DNA of 64,000 nucleotides from Bacteroidales bacterium (GCA_015061165.1 SUXC01000001.1:1-64000); one strand, 5' to 3'; counted from the stretch's first letter, positions 41,901 to 49,626 are shown. The notes: generated by a model not told the origin, from the sequence alone. Numbers and translations: made by a program.

Positions 41901-43200
41901 CATTTATTCTGAAAGATAGAATATTAGCAGATGCATGTGATATTCGATAACCACGATATTCAGCATCTCTATCATTCGTTCCTGTAGCATTACCATGATT
42001 GTATAAGGCATACTTTATACTATAGAGTGCTGGCTGTTGTATATCTTGTTTACTTGTTGACACATCTATCGCTTGGTCTGCTTTATAACTCTCAGTGTAT
42101 CCTTTTTTTGATGTGCCTGTTATTTTACGTATTAAACAAGGGTCATTTGAAGAAAGCAACTCAATATTAACATTCTCTCCTTCTGCCAAATCGTCACTAT
42201 CTCTATCATCCGTATCTGTCATGGACCATATCTTATCGAATGCAGCTTCTTGTGCACTCGCTCCACCATTGCTTTTGTTGCCATATTTGAACATATCAAG
42301 CATATATGTGTCATTCGGCATTTTTAGATACTCATCTCCATTCTCAAACAACCCATCCTTCGTATATATCTCAGGTGCTCCCATTAACATAATAGGGCTT
42401 GCCATCATATATTGCGGATTACTTGCGTCACCACCTTTCCTGCGATATGCAGCAGCAACAAGAACATAGCCTGTTATTCCGCCCATATATCGAATACTAT
42501 CTAATAGAGCAAGTATATCAGTGCCTACACTTCCAAGACTCCGTACATAAGATGAAGCTGCATCTTTATCCTCTTGTGATGTGTCAGAATCTGTATAAGC
42601 CTTGTGGACTTTTATGAATCGTGCGCTTGATGATACTTTCTTACCATCGTAGATTCCGCGACGAACCTTAAAATCAACACTTGGCAACAAGAAACTTCCA
42701 TCTATATTACTATACCCTGCAAGGTCATCAACATTTTCATATTGCCCATTCTTCCACAACCAATGTTCTATTCCATTTTCTTTTGTCAGAATATCCATTC
42801 GGTTGCCAACGAATACAATATCAAGTACGGTGCGTTCCTTGTATATAGTAGTTTCTTCCGTTTGGGTCTGTAATATCTGTTGCCCACAATAACCATTGTT
42901 TGCCCAAATCTCATAGGAGTTCGTGATTACTTGCTCAGTTGCATCTTTACCGTTGATGAGATAGTTGTTCTTTTTAACAACAATCACATTATCTCCAGTA
43001 GATGTATGATGCACACGAACCATAACGACATCGTTGCTCTTGTTGATGCCTCTATCGGTTGGAGCGTATGCTATAAAACTTCCATTGCGAGGTATCATTC
43101 CAATAACCTCGTTCATAGCTCCATCTTGCGTTATGAGATTGGTTGCATTTCGCTCAATACCACGCAATGGGATTGCTCTATGTTCGCCTTCAAATTTCAT
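38932..43200 (-). CDS. Tail nozzle / tubular protein, 1422 residues
   Basis: The N-terminal part (MKFEGEHRAIPLRGIERNATNLITQDGAMNEVIGMIPRNGSF...) and the series of WD-like and beta-rich blocks (VFVGNRMDILTKENG, NERLHVFNFQKSL, LVIFSTDGIYTLDVDATGAGAYNIQSPLSR, GAILFPTEYGLHMV) resemble nozzle or tail tubular B-type proteins of podovirus-like Bacteroidetes phages. The last 250 residues carry an extra helical linker and a discoidin-like beta domain (FAGLYVFGSLDGNHWTPIG). It would form the tip of the short tail. Confidence 0.7.
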   Translation of the reverse strand: MKFEGEHRAIPLRGIERNATNLITQDGAMNEVIGMIPRNGSFIAYAPTDRGINKSNDVVMVRVHHTSTGDNVIVVKKNNYLINGKDATEQVITNSYEIWANNGYCGQQILQTQTEETTIYKERTVLDIVFVGNRMDILTKENGIEHWLWKNGQYENVDDLAGYSNIDGSFLLPSVDFKVRRGIYDGKKVSSSARFIKVHKAYTDSDTSQEDKDAASSYVRSLGSVGTDILALLDSIRYMGGITGYVLVAAAYRRKGGDASNPQYMMASPIMLMGAPEIYTKDGLFENGDEYLKMPNDTYMLDMFKYGNKSNGGASAQEAAFDKIWSMTDTDDRDSDDLAEGENVNIELLSSNDPCLIRKITGTSKKGYTESYKADQAIDVSTSKQDIQQPALYSIKYALYNHGNATGTNDRDAEYRGYRISHASANILSFRINGDILEEYKDEIDRLCIFISPIISPYKHNDDVGIMMKSNYSGDKKDKYDGFFFCEKTCNGNYKMNKSACGGSFMPEMKSDKEIRQSIVDIAGLYKVKEIQLADLKSNQWVDLDLSGGILRTDRMVQGSDTMLKISDMQPVSIVTGGIFGYNERLHVFNFQKSLVHRLPYSCLQYYYGGGQYRVPEDSVQYEYSIEVRDNNGSLTTTQFESNCPAINPLISHPDIKAKNIRVVKRAKINNKFYIGSKDYTPIELGNIASAYINTSLKPIDIEMREVSLTDYDGAFRSTKIESDSNAYGKNEIRVSKPGLIEFEVDKSYKIGNGEIMALARMTMGLSQDNYGKYPLVIFSTDGIYTLDVDATGAGAYNIQSPLSRLVCTNPNGICEIDGAILFPTEYGLHMVTIDGVKPVVLQVNGKPWNLPEKSVGLEMYRNAITHKKIVKLIDDISYEDFLDYINAYSDEEKHDGVRGGTHIRFLHAINSVVIYNRNMPYSYMIELGTWTVTKLEQQIMFDDNDFPKQTFWIMPKNESDVSIEEEVTITETVDGNVITKTHKEWITFSDMRKRIDADELLRQHLVAQIRQSITDKLADIDTEISYKESQIVSLNASALEYEATNDSIFEESNTTKDAILSNITEQQTALQSEIAMLQAEREKVVAASGVDYGSLNLSDEEEAILKAVGLSSVGNMLNNKQKKNYFTSLKNSLVDVEMSKKVGVANTTAISTMLGAGKLTLTMQDGKWVKGKRTFTTEQLADMGLTVATEATDGTKYKITTVNDNIVAVQFDYLTGLDNVQCLLQTRPIKLNSTHLKSAYRVVLRGAFEKTNDDTVITSENNNQFEIIDAATLADYCAGKDVVLNYRFRERITLHTNKDGVTIEKKTSSWQWETEDGEKVELSNIGLQQLGSIQKEDSITIAPKIHFAGLYVFGSLDGNHWTPIGAEEKLLSSNRFHDIGCRTHRVSVRYLMIVFAATLSQDSHIDGLEITSDVKYNNKLK

Positions 43201-43206
43201 ATATCA

Positions 43207-44241
43207 TTACAGCCAAGTAGATTTTCGTTGCAGTATATGATTCTCTGTATTAAGTCCGAGTTGCGCTTGATGGGCTTTCTCCTCCCATTTAGCATGAAAT
43301 GCCTCAGCCTCCATTGGATAGACATTCTCTAACCAACGCCATATTACAAAGTAGCAAAGTGCATCCTTAAGGTTACGCTCAATCATCGGCAGCATATTCC
43401 TATCCTGCCAATTTGGCAGTTCAACTGTCATAACAATAGTATCGCGCAAATCGCTGTCTGCCATCTCTGCGAAGATTGGAGTGTTGCTGGTGGAATCATA
43501 GTCTGCGCTAACAACGCCATACCTTTGTGTGCCGTCTGCGCCTTGATATAGGATATAGTCACCTTCCGCTATTGTAAAACGAGAAGGTATCGCCTTAGTC
43601 ACTTTGACCTCAACAGAATCAATGCTCTTGATAGTCATATTTCCGAGCACAGTACTTAAATGAGCATCAAAACTACAACTATCAATTCCATAGTCTTTTG
43701 TAGAGACACAAGTAATAACATGTTGTTTCTTATCCTCAATAGGTGCTCCTGCAATTCCTGTTGTATAGTCAATTGTTATGGAATAATAAACCTCAGTTGC
43801 GTGCCCCACCACAACACCAACTGTGCTTGGCAGAGCAATCTGAACACTGTACTTGATAGTCTCGCCCTCAAAAATGCCTCTATCGGTGCCGCTCACATTT
43901 TCCGATGGAATAGATTGCTTGTACGATAATCCACATCGTTTACCATCTACTTCAAGGTGCACACCCCAGTTTTCTTTGATAGTATGCAAGATGCCATCAG
44001 GAAAGATACGGAGAGCGTTGGTCACATTACGACCAAATGCCTTTATCCAATCGTAAGTCTCCGCTGCGGCTTCTTCCAACCATTCATTAGTAAAGAATGA
44101 TTCGCCATCTGTCAATGATAAACGGTCAAGGAGATGAGGTTCTTTCTCATTACCACGCATATCCCCTAAAAGACTGGTGCGTTGTTCAACCAAACGCTTA
44201 ATGGCTGAAATTGGAAATATAAATTTGTGTTGCTCTGACAT
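43207..44241 (-). CDS. Tail-associated protein, 344 residues
   Basis: First gene behind the late promoter at 44261-44301 and immediately upstream of the nozzle gene. Mixed beta/alpha. An N-terminal helical part (PISAIKRLVEQRTSLLGD) and a C-terminal helical part (DALCYFVIWRWLENVYPMEAEAFHAKWEEKAHQAQ) flank a beta-rich core. Probably an adaptor or tail protein; no family named. Confidence 0.6.
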   Translation of the reverse strand: MSEQHKFIFPISAIKRLVEQRTSLLGDMRGNEKEPHLLDRLSLTDGESFFTNEWLEEAAAETYDWIKAFGRNVTNALRIFPDGILHTIKENWGVHLEVDGKRCGLSYKQSIPSENVSGTDRGIFEGETIKYSVQIALPSTVGVVVGHATEVYYSITIDYTTGIAGAPIEDKKQHVITCVSTKDYGIDSCSFDAHLSTVLGNMTIKSIDSVEVKVTKAIPSRFTIAEGDYILYQGADGTQRYGVVSADYDSTSNTPIFAEMADSDLRDTIVMTVELPNWQDRNMLPMIERNLKDALCYFVIWRWLENVYPMEAEAFHAKWEEKAHQAQLGLNTENHILQRKSTWL

Positions 44242-44260
44242 AGTGAATTACAATTATGCC

Positions 44261-44301
44261 CAAAATTACTACAAAATTATTCAATAGTTTGCGGTAAATG
44301 T
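44261..44301 (-). promoter_or_regulatory. Phage late promoter (tail operon)
   Basis: On the minus strand the box ACATTTACCGCA (plus 44290-44301) is followed by exactly 21 bases and then TAATTTTG (plus 44261-44268), 20 bases before the start codon at 44241. The same box, spacing and -7 occur upstream of the scaffold gene. A second TAATTTTG-like sequence lies within the spacer. Confidence 0.75.
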
Positions 44302-44311
44302 AAAAATTGCA

Positions 44312-44668
44312 TTACATTACCTCTTCTAACGTAAATTCTACACGTGGGTCGGTCTTATCTATCAGTTTTCTACCATGTATTTCCACACAAAAGCGGTCGT
44401 TCTTGATAGCGTTGCACGATTGTAGACAGTCAAGCAGCACTTTGAAACAGTTGTCGAGGTCTGGACGCATGTTTTCATAGTACACATCTACATTTAGACG
44501 GAAATATTTGTCTATCATTGCACCACGAATGGGGCATTGCAGATAAAAGTTGCGTTCGTACTCCTTTACCGCTTCCGTTTTGCCCAATGAACCATGACCA
44601 TTGATGGTTATGACCTTATAACTGTTGGCCTTGCTCGGTATTTTACCGCGAATAATTATCTTTCCCAT
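44312..44668 (-). CDS. rusA: RusA-type Holliday junction resolvase
   Basis: 118 residues. GKIPSKANSYK near the start and RPDLDNCFKVLLDCLQ...AIKNDRF...KTDPRVEF give the RusA signature. Asp70, Asp72 and Asp91 fall at the same residue numbers as the catalytic acids of E. coli RusA. It resolves four-way junctions, probably before packaging, complementing the early recombination genes. It is placed within the late strand, just upstream of a late promoter. Confidence 0.85.
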   Translation of the reverse strand: MGKIIIRGKIPSKANSYKVITINGHGSLGKTEAVKEYERNFYLQCPIRGAMIDKYFRLNVDVYYENMRPDLDNCFKVLLDCLQSCNAIKNDRFCVEIHGRKLIDKTDPRVEFTLEEVM

Positions 44669-44675
44669 AATGAAA

Positions 44676-45149
44676 TCAGCATATTACCAAATCAAACTCT
44701 CCTCCGACATTATCCACCAATGTATAGAACTCCTCTGCGCATTTACGACTGTTAGCAACCCAATCTTTTTTCTTTGGGTTGTATTCGCCAAACAATGGGC
44801 AGCCTTCTGTATCATCTGCATCGTTCCCACTGTGCATACGAGCACCACTATAACACTTGACATTAAGTATCAGCGGCATCATACGGTCATACTTTGGAGA
44901 ATAGGTCATCTTTACCTTATATAATCCACGAGGAATGGCTGTCTTTCCATACACCTTAATGGATTTGATTTCATCTTCTGTCATCCATTGGTGCAAACCT
45001 CTATCAAAATCCTCCAACATATGGCATAGGAACACTCCGTTGGCCCACAATTCACCAATCGTACTCTTAGTAGTAAACACTATACGCTTAAGGACAACAA
45101 ATAATTTGTCTCCTTTCTTTGCAGAAGCAATCAATTCATCTTTTGTCAT
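44676..45149 (-). CDS. DUF5675-like protein, candidate lysis enzyme
   Basis: 157 residues with the family features FLCHMLEDFDRG, KVYGKTAIPRGLYKVKMTYSPKYDRMMPLILNV and the conserved HSGNDADDTEGCPLFG cluster (His, Asp and Cys in an arrangement that could be catalytic). No other endolysin is visible, and it sits next to the spanin-like and holin-like genes. I infer a role in peptidoglycan cleavage, though the family's activity is not established. Confidence 0.6.
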   Translation of the reverse strand: MTKDELIASAKKGDKLFVVLKRIVFTTKSTIGELWANGVFLCHMLEDFDRGLHQWMTEDEIKSIKVYGKTAIPRGLYKVKMTYSPKYDRMMPLILNVKCYSGARMHSGNDADDTEGCPLFGEYNPKKKDWVANSRKCAEEFYTLVDNVGGEFDLVIC

Positions 45150-45167
45150 ACCAGTTATTTATTAAGT

Positions 45168-45728
45168 TTACCAATGATACCCCCATCCATAGGTTATATT
45201 TAATGAAATCTCAGGTCCTGCATATACTGTGTGACCTACAGCAGTAGTCCCAACACCAACGCCAATACCAACACCTATAAATTGTCCCCATCCATTTTTC
45301 TTTACCACGGTACGAGGCTCTACATTAAATTGGGAATTTAGATTTACATCATCAATGCGCGCATTATAGCCGCTAAACTTCACTCCAAGCTCTATGCGGC
45401 TACTATCTGTTTTGAAAGTGTCACAGTATTCATATTGCATGATAGGTATATCCACAGCAATACTATCAGTCTTGCTGTCGTTCGCGCTATCTGACGCACT
45501 AATAGTAGGCACTGGCACGAACACAGTATCATGCCTAACGATATTCTTGGGCTTGGTATGCTCAATTATACGCAAGGTATCTGTCATCCGTACTGTATCG
45601 TGAATTACTAATGGCTCGGAGTTGTTCGGTTTTTCCGAACTACTACAGCTGCGCAAGCCTGCGCCAATGATACATCCTGCCACAAAGCAGACAATCATAA
45701 TTGCCAAATGACTTTTGTTCAGTTCCAT
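45168..45728 (-). CDS. Spanin-like membrane protein (DUF6808 type)
   Basis: 186 residues. An N-terminal signal anchor (about 8-28, LAIMIVCFVAGCIIGAGL) is followed by Cys/Ser residues and a periplasmic region with paired VRMTDTLRI / RHDTVFVPV strands. A C-terminal Gly/aromatic end (GVGIGVGVGTTAVGHTVYAGPEISLNITYGWGYHW) resembles an outer-membrane-interacting segment. That layout suits a single-gene spanin joining the two membranes at lysis. Its neighbours support this. Confidence 0.55.
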   Translation of the reverse strand: MELNKSHLAIMIVCFVAGCIIGAGLRSCSSSEKPNNSEPLVIHDTVRMTDTLRIIEHTKPKNIVRHDTVFVPVPTISASDSANDSKTDSIAVDIPIMQYEYCDTFKTDSSRIELGVKFSGYNARIDDVNLNSQFNVEPRTVVKKNGWGQFIGVGIGVGVGTTAVGHTVYAGPEISLNITYGWGYHW

Positions 45729-45732
45729 TGCA

Positions 45733-45879
45733 TTACCCCCTTTTTAAGCGTTTCATATACATGCTTATCGTACTCGGATTGCGATTGAGTTCATCCGCAA
45801 TCTCTTTGGGAGACTTGTCCCAGCGATGTTTTTGAATATACCGCTTCTCTTCTGCGGTCAAATTTATACCTCTACCCAT
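45733..45879 (-). CDS. Small helix-turn-helix protein, 48 residues
   Basis: ATG at 45877-45879, stop at 45733-45735, 4 bases before the spanin-like start. The product MGRGINLTAEEKRYIQKHR... contains a compact helix-turn-helix, KSPKEIADELNRNPSTISMYMKRLKRG, like the DNA-binding half of small regulators or sigma region 4. Its start lies within the end of the holin-like gene (8-base overlap). It may regulate the lysis or late genes. Confidence 0.6.
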   Translation of the reverse strand: MGRGINLTAEEKRYIQKHRWDKSPKEIADELNRNPSTISMYMKRLKRG

Positions 45880-46141
45880 TCTTGCTATCCTCTTCGTTTT
45901 TAGAAATCTCTATACTTGTATCACCTCGCCTAAAAGACGCTTCTATACCCTTATGTATAGCCTCGCTAATTAAATCCCAAGCAGAGAATATAGTTATCAT
46001 ACCGATAATTTCTCCTGCTCCTTGCATTACACTACCATCAATTATTCCCATTGGTGGGACAAAAAAGCCTACAACAATCAGCAGAGTGGCTATGATAGCC
46101 AACACGATTGTAAATACCTTTGTTGTTTTTACTTTGTTCAT
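45872..46141 (-). CDS. Holin-like membrane protein, 89 residues
   Basis: Two hydrophobic segments (about 9-30, VFTIVLAIIATLLIVVGFFVPP, and about 40-58, GAGEIIGMITIFSAWDLI) and a charged C-terminal tail, the size and layout of a class II-like holin. It lies next to the spanin-like and DUF5675 genes. Its first 104 bases overlap the 3' end of the reverse transcriptase gene in another frame. Confidence 0.6.
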   Translation of the reverse strand: MNKVKTTKVFTIVLAIIATLLIVVGFFVPPMGIIDGSVMQGAGEIIGMITIFSAWDLISEAIHKGIEASFRRGDTSIEISKNEEDSKNG

Positions 46142-47318
46142 TGTCTTTGTTTTTTATAAGTTTTGTATAATTCTTGTCAAAGTGCGCATAACTCAATAAT
46201 GGCAGTATCAGTTCTGAATGAGCAATCTTTTTACGTAGTTTATAACTCTTTGCCTGGCGAAGATAGCCGAAATATGAATTGACACTACTAATCATATATT
46301 CTATATCTTCTCTGCTAATAATTTTCTCCTCGACATCATGCCATACGATATAACGATTAAAGTTATATAACTTTGCGTATAGGTTGCCTATCGAGCGTTT
46401 GGCTATTAAAGTGCCATAAGGCTTAATGTTTTGTCCAAGGAACTGGACTCCTTTATGAACTTTTTGTAGGTATATCTTTTTAGGGTGTAGGGTTACACCA
46501 ATGTTTTGTAAGTATGCCTGTATCTTTGGTAGTGCACTCAATAATTTCTCTTTGTCTTCCGATATAATATAGAAGTCATCTACATATCTCCCATAATGCA
46601 CAAATCCAAGTTCCTCTGTCACGAAGTGGTCAAAGTCCGATAGGAACAGGTTGGCAAATATCTGGCTCGTTAGGTTTCCTATTGGGAGTCCGTGGTCCTC
46701 ATCATTATTTAGCAGACTCTTATCTTTAGGCAGACATTTCCATTCAGATATTGGTTGCTTAAAGATGCAATTATCTTGTGGCCTATTGAAGATAATCAGT
46801 CTGATAATATGTTCCATGAAGCAAAGGTTTTCTTTGTCAAAGTTTCCTTTCTCCTCCAGCAATTTACATATTCGCAGGAAGAGTAGCGGTTTACTTATAG
46901 TCATAAAGAAACTCTTTAGGTCGCCTTTGAGAATATAGCATGATTTAGTATAGTCTTCACTGCACTTCATCATGTGCATTTCACAACGGCGTATGCCATA
47001 GAGCGTTCCTTTGCCTTTACGGCATGAGTAACTATCTTCAATGAACTCCTTGTCTAACAGACTTTCAATTCTACGAATGATAAGATGGTGCACTATTCTG
47101 TCGCGAAAATCAGCAGCAAACACCTCTCTATCTTTCGGATGATGGACGATGAACGCTATCGACCGTCCTATTTTGTATGTGCCATTATTCAACTCTTTCC
47201 ATAATAGGTAGAGGTTACGGGTCACATCTATTTCAAATGCTTGGCAATTTCTTGAAATGCGCTTATGCTTGCGGCAGTCAAGGTATGCATCATATAATTC
47301 TTCGTATTCAACACGCAT
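46038..47318 (-). CDS. DGR reverse transcriptase
   Basis: 426 residues from ATG 47316-47318 (MRVEYEELYDAYLDCRKHKR...); the upstream in-frame extension is template-side sequence and is rejected. RT motifs: RDRIVHHLI, KGDLKSFF (first Asp), LPIGNLTSQIFANLFL (about 210-225, the IGxxxSQ form typical of DGR enzymes) and YVDD at 244-247 (catalytic Asp246-Asp247). GVQFLGQNIKPYG gives the thumb-side motif. It copies the template RNA with errors at adenines for transfer into the variable repeats. The last 34 codons overlap the holin-like gene. Confidence 0.92.
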   Translation of the reverse strand: MRVEYEELYDAYLDCRKHKRISRNCQAFEIDVTRNLYLLWKELNNGTYKIGRSIAFIVHHPKDREVFAADFRDRIVHHLIIRRIESLLDKEFIEDSYSCRKGKGTLYGIRRCEMHMMKCSEDYTKSCYILKGDLKSFFMTISKPLLFLRICKLLEEKGNFDKENLCFMEHIIRLIIFNRPQDNCIFKQPISEWKCLPKDKSLLNNDEDHGLPIGNLTSQIFANLFLSDFDHFVTEELGFVHYGRYVDDFYIISEDKEKLLSALPKIQAYLQNIGVTLHPKKIYLQKVHKGVQFLGQNIKPYGTLIAKRSIGNLYAKLYNFNRYIVWHDVEEKIISREDIEYMISSVNSYFGYLRQAKSYKLRKKIAHSELILPLLSYAHFDKNYTKLIKNKDNEQSKNNKGIYNRVGYHSHSADCCRLFCPTNGNN

Positions 47319-47593
47319 AACAAAAACAAGATAGGATAAGCGATTCGCAATCGTGAGCCCGACCAAGTGCGGGGAAGCCGACGGAACGCACGGACCAAAT
47401 AGTTGTAGTTCTTATTGAAGTTGTACACGTTGCCATTGCTCGTGTTCAAGTTGTATGCGTAGTACTGACTATACTCTGACGACGACCAATAGTTGTTGCT
47501 CTCATTCAGTGGAACTGCAACTGTAATAGTGGCATCTTGCAAGGTATGTTCCAACCATGCCATTACTCTTTTGGAGTGTGCCACCCATTTAAT
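47319..47593 (-). ncRNA. DGR template RNA region
   Basis: The interval between the Avd-like gene and the RT start carries the template repeat and its flanks and is read as non-coding. The stretch between the end of the repeat (47368) and the RT start codon is only 49 bases. The downstream priming segment known from studied DGRs (roughly 140 bases) would therefore extend into the RT coding sequence here. An open frame through the repeat (47228-47584) is fortuitous, because the repeat mirrors coding sequence. Confidence 0.75.
47368..47525 (-). repeat. DGR template repeat (TR)
   Basis: 158 bases, matched over its full length to VR2 (48166-48323) and over 153 bases to VR1 (20799-20951). The coding strand holds a series of AAC and AAT codons at precisely the positions that vary in the targets. 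AAY codons cannot become stop codons when the two A bases are changed, the usual design of DGR templates. The last 31 bases are invariant in all three copies. Confidence 0.93.
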
Positions 47594-48097
47594 CTATGAA
47601 CCCACATCACCCGCTCTGTCGCTGTTGCCAGCTGGCTTTGCAGGGGCATCGCTCATCCCATCTTTGTCTTTATGCGTTAGAAGTGATTGATAAAATGACC
47701 AACTCGCACCAACCAATTCTCCAACAATGACCGATAATCTTGCGTGGCGTGCTTTGCTTATCACATTATGGTTTGGCATGTTTGGATATGGTTCGCCTTT
47801 ATACCACTTGCGAAAAATCAAATCTACTTGCGTAAAGCATTCTGCTGACTTACGGGCGTACTCTATCTTTAAGTCACTGTTATCTCCTTTTTCGTGACGG
47901 TAGCACATTGCGTAGTATTCACGCGCACCAATCAACGCTTCTTCGAACGGCTTGCCCATTCGCCAGTAGGTTCTTGCTGGCATATTCTGGATTATCGTAT
48001 CTATTTCACGCTCCAGATTCTCTGCTTGCCTAAAGAGCGAAGTAGATTCTATCGTTTTCTCTTTACGAATTTTTGGTTTATTATTTTCAGAGTTCAT
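47594..48097 (-). CDS. avd: Avd-like DGR accessory protein
   Basis: 167 residues. A four-helix pattern (about 20-140) rich in basic and aromatic residues: SLFRQAENLEREIDTIIQNMPARTYWRMGKPFEEALIGAREYYAMCY, EYARKSAECFTQVDLIFRKWY, SKARHARLSVIVGELVGASWSFYQSLL. It sits between target gene and template, exactly as avd does in the classical mtd-avd-TR-RT order. Avd forms a pentameric barrel that binds the RT and template RNA. The Pro/Ala/Asp tail (about 148-167) is extra. Assignment relies on size, helix pattern and position. Confidence 0.7.
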   Translation of the reverse strand: MNSENNKPKIRKEKTIESTSLFRQAENLEREIDTIIQNMPARTYWRMGKPFEEALIGAREYYAMCYRHEKGDNSDLKIEYARKSAECFTQVDLIFRKWYKGEPYPNMPNHNVISKARHARLSVIVGELVGASWSFYQSLLTHKDKDGMSDAPAKPAGNSDRAGDVGS

Positions 48098-48120
48098 TGT
48101 TATAGAGAATAAGTGTGCCC

Positions 48121-48142
48121 CGCCCGCACTCAGGTGCGGACG
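48121..48142 (-). other. Hairpin downstream of VR2
   Basis: On the minus strand, 9 pairs (one G-T wobble) around a CTGA tetraloop, CGTCCGCAC with GTGCGGGCG. It starts 23 bases after the end of VR2, matching the 24 bases after VR1. This is the expected place for a DGR target-recognition hairpin. It also lies just upstream of the Avd-like gene. Confidence 0.7.
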
Positions 48143-48160
48143 GTTTTGAAAATTTCAAGA

Positions 48161-49258
48161 TTAAATGCGGGGAAGCCGACGGAACGCACGGACCAAATTC
48201 TTGGAGCCCTTACTGAAGTCGCACACGTAGCCACTGCTCGTGTACAAGTAGTATGCGTAGTACTGACTATACCCTGACGACGACCAATAGTAGTTGCTCT
48301 CATTCAGTGGAACTGCAACTGTAGAATCGACTGCTCTAACAGCAGCAAAAGCAGCTTTAATCACATTCCATCGTGGCATTACAAATGCCAACTCTCCGAC
48401 AGCAGGCAAATACCACTCACCAGCATTTGTACCCTCTGTATGAAATCTGCGGCAACATAATGCAGGCGGGAAGTGACCTTGATAATCAAGTACATCATCA
48501 TAACTATTGTATTGATGAATAATAGCACTATCAGTCTGCCATGTCGTTTGTAGCGTCTCGGCCGCAATAAGCACATCTGTATTTGCAACACCATCAATAT
48601 CAGCTAAAAAACTATCTGCTCCGGATTTATTTTTCCCAAATAAGCGACTTACCCAACTATAATTATAAGGACTTGGAATTTGATTATTGCCATCTGTATA
48701 ATAATATCCCGTTTTCCTATCGTAGATGGTAGGAAAATTACTAAACTTATCACTTGGCAGATACCCCCATGATGATTGCTGACCTGATAACTCTCCGTCT
48801 GTACCAATAAATTGCTGGTATTTGGAGCTCAGATTCTCTAACCCATCAACATCTCGATATGTCCAACTATTTCCGTCATAAGCATATCCGCCCCAACGGA
48901 TATATTGATAGTTTGTAGAGCCTACTTCAGGAGAGGTTGTGCTCATATTTACAAGAGAAATTATGCGCGCCTCACTCTCTTCTCCAAGAAAATCTTGTGG
49001 AATAACCACAATGCCAATAGGCTTGTAGTTACTTACAGGATAATCAGTAGCATTATAGTTTGTATAATACACATACTCTATGGTATTTGACTCTTTATTA
49101 TAAAGTGCAATAGTACCAACAGGCAAAGTATGCGACATCTCATCTTGCTGAATAAAGCTCTTCATTAATTCTCGTATATAAGATACACTTGAGCATGGAA
49201 GAAAGCGTCGTTGTGCCTTGAACTCCGCTTCTGTCTTAAATCTATTTATCCAATTCAT
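48161..49258 (-). CDS. DGR target protein 2 (C-type-lectin-like), local target
   Basis: 365 residues. An N-terminal helical part (about 1-45) is followed by a region shared with the remote target: KPIGIVVIPQDFLG, ISLVNMSTTSPEVG, YIRWGGYA, WGYLPSDKF, NTDVLI, FPPALCCRRFHTEGTNAGEWYLPAVGEL. The variable end is NYYWSSSGYSQYYAYYLYTSSGY...NLVRAFRRLPRI. It lies at the end of the appendage-gene series (49278-51913) and immediately before avd, so it is probably the receptor-binding tip whose sequence is diversified. VR2 covers the last 54 codons. Confidence 0.85.
   Translation of the reverse strand: MNWINRFKTEAEFKAQRRFLPCSSVSYIRELMKSFIQQDEMSHTLPVGTIALYNKESNTIEYVYYTNYNATDYPVSNYKPIGIVVIPQDFLGEESEARIISLVNMSTTSPEVGSTNYQYIRWGGYAYDGNSWTYRDVDGLENLSSKYQQFIGTDGELSGQQSSWGYLPSDKFSNFPTIYDRKTGYYYTDGNNQIPSPYNYSWVSRLFGKNKSGADSFLADIDGVANTDVLIAAETLQTTWQTDSAIIHQYNSYDDVLDYQGHFPPALCCRRFHTEGTNAGEWYLPAVGELAFVMPRWNVIKAAFAAVRAVDSTVAVPLNESNYYWSSSGYSQYYAYYLYTSSGYVCDFSKGSKNLVRAFRRLPRI
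48166..48323 (-). repeat. DGR variable repeat 2 (VR2)
   Basis: 158 bases, same length as the template. Fourteen differences: twelve at template adenines (four A to T, seven A to G, one A to C). Two adjacent-codon changes are not at adenines (C to G and T to A), in the codons just before the invariant TTGGTCCGTGCG end. These two sit where homing boundaries are expected. Confidence 0.92.
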
Positions 49259-49277
49259 ATCCGCTTACTTATCCTGA

Positions 49278-49625
49278 TTAGTTAAACAATGTTGCAATGG
49301 CTGCATCTAACGCCACCAAAGCATCTTTAACACTGGTACAATCGTTGAGAAACTTAGTATTGCTGAATGAAAGTTGCAATTCATTATCTGCCCCTACAGC
49401 CTTTCTTAAGTTATCTATAGCATATGCTATTGCTTCCTTAGAGCTACTCAAGTCATTGTTTGTCTCGGATAACGATTGCTTAACCTGGGCTATATTGCTT
49501 GCAATACTCCCCTTTAACTCCTGTTCTACCTTGGCCGCCTCCTCTTTAGTAGCAAAGTCACTGGTATAAAACACCTCTTCGCCATCAGGAGTAGGGATGC
49601 TAAAGCTTTTTAGTGTCGTTTTCAT
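49278..49625 (-). CDS. Appendage coiled-coil protein, 115 residues
   Basis: A short strand-rich start (PTPDGEEVFYTSDFATKEEAAK) is followed by helical heptads (about 25-85) and a C-terminal helix. The content resembles trimeric tail-fibre stalk proteins. It lies directly upstream of the DGR target and could connect it to the tail. Confidence 0.5.
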   Translation of the reverse strand: MKTTLKSFSIPTPDGEEVFYTSDFATKEEAAKVEQELKGSIASNIAQVKQSLSETNNDLSSSKEAIAYAIDNLRKAVGADNELQLSFSNTKFLNDCTSVKDALVALDAAIATLFN

Positions 49626-49626
49626 C

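Noticed and set aside
47228-47584. 118-residue minus-strand frame through the template repeat
   Set aside because: It looks like protein only because the template mirrors the target coding sequence. The parts outside the repeat are not protein-like, and the frame overlaps the RT start.
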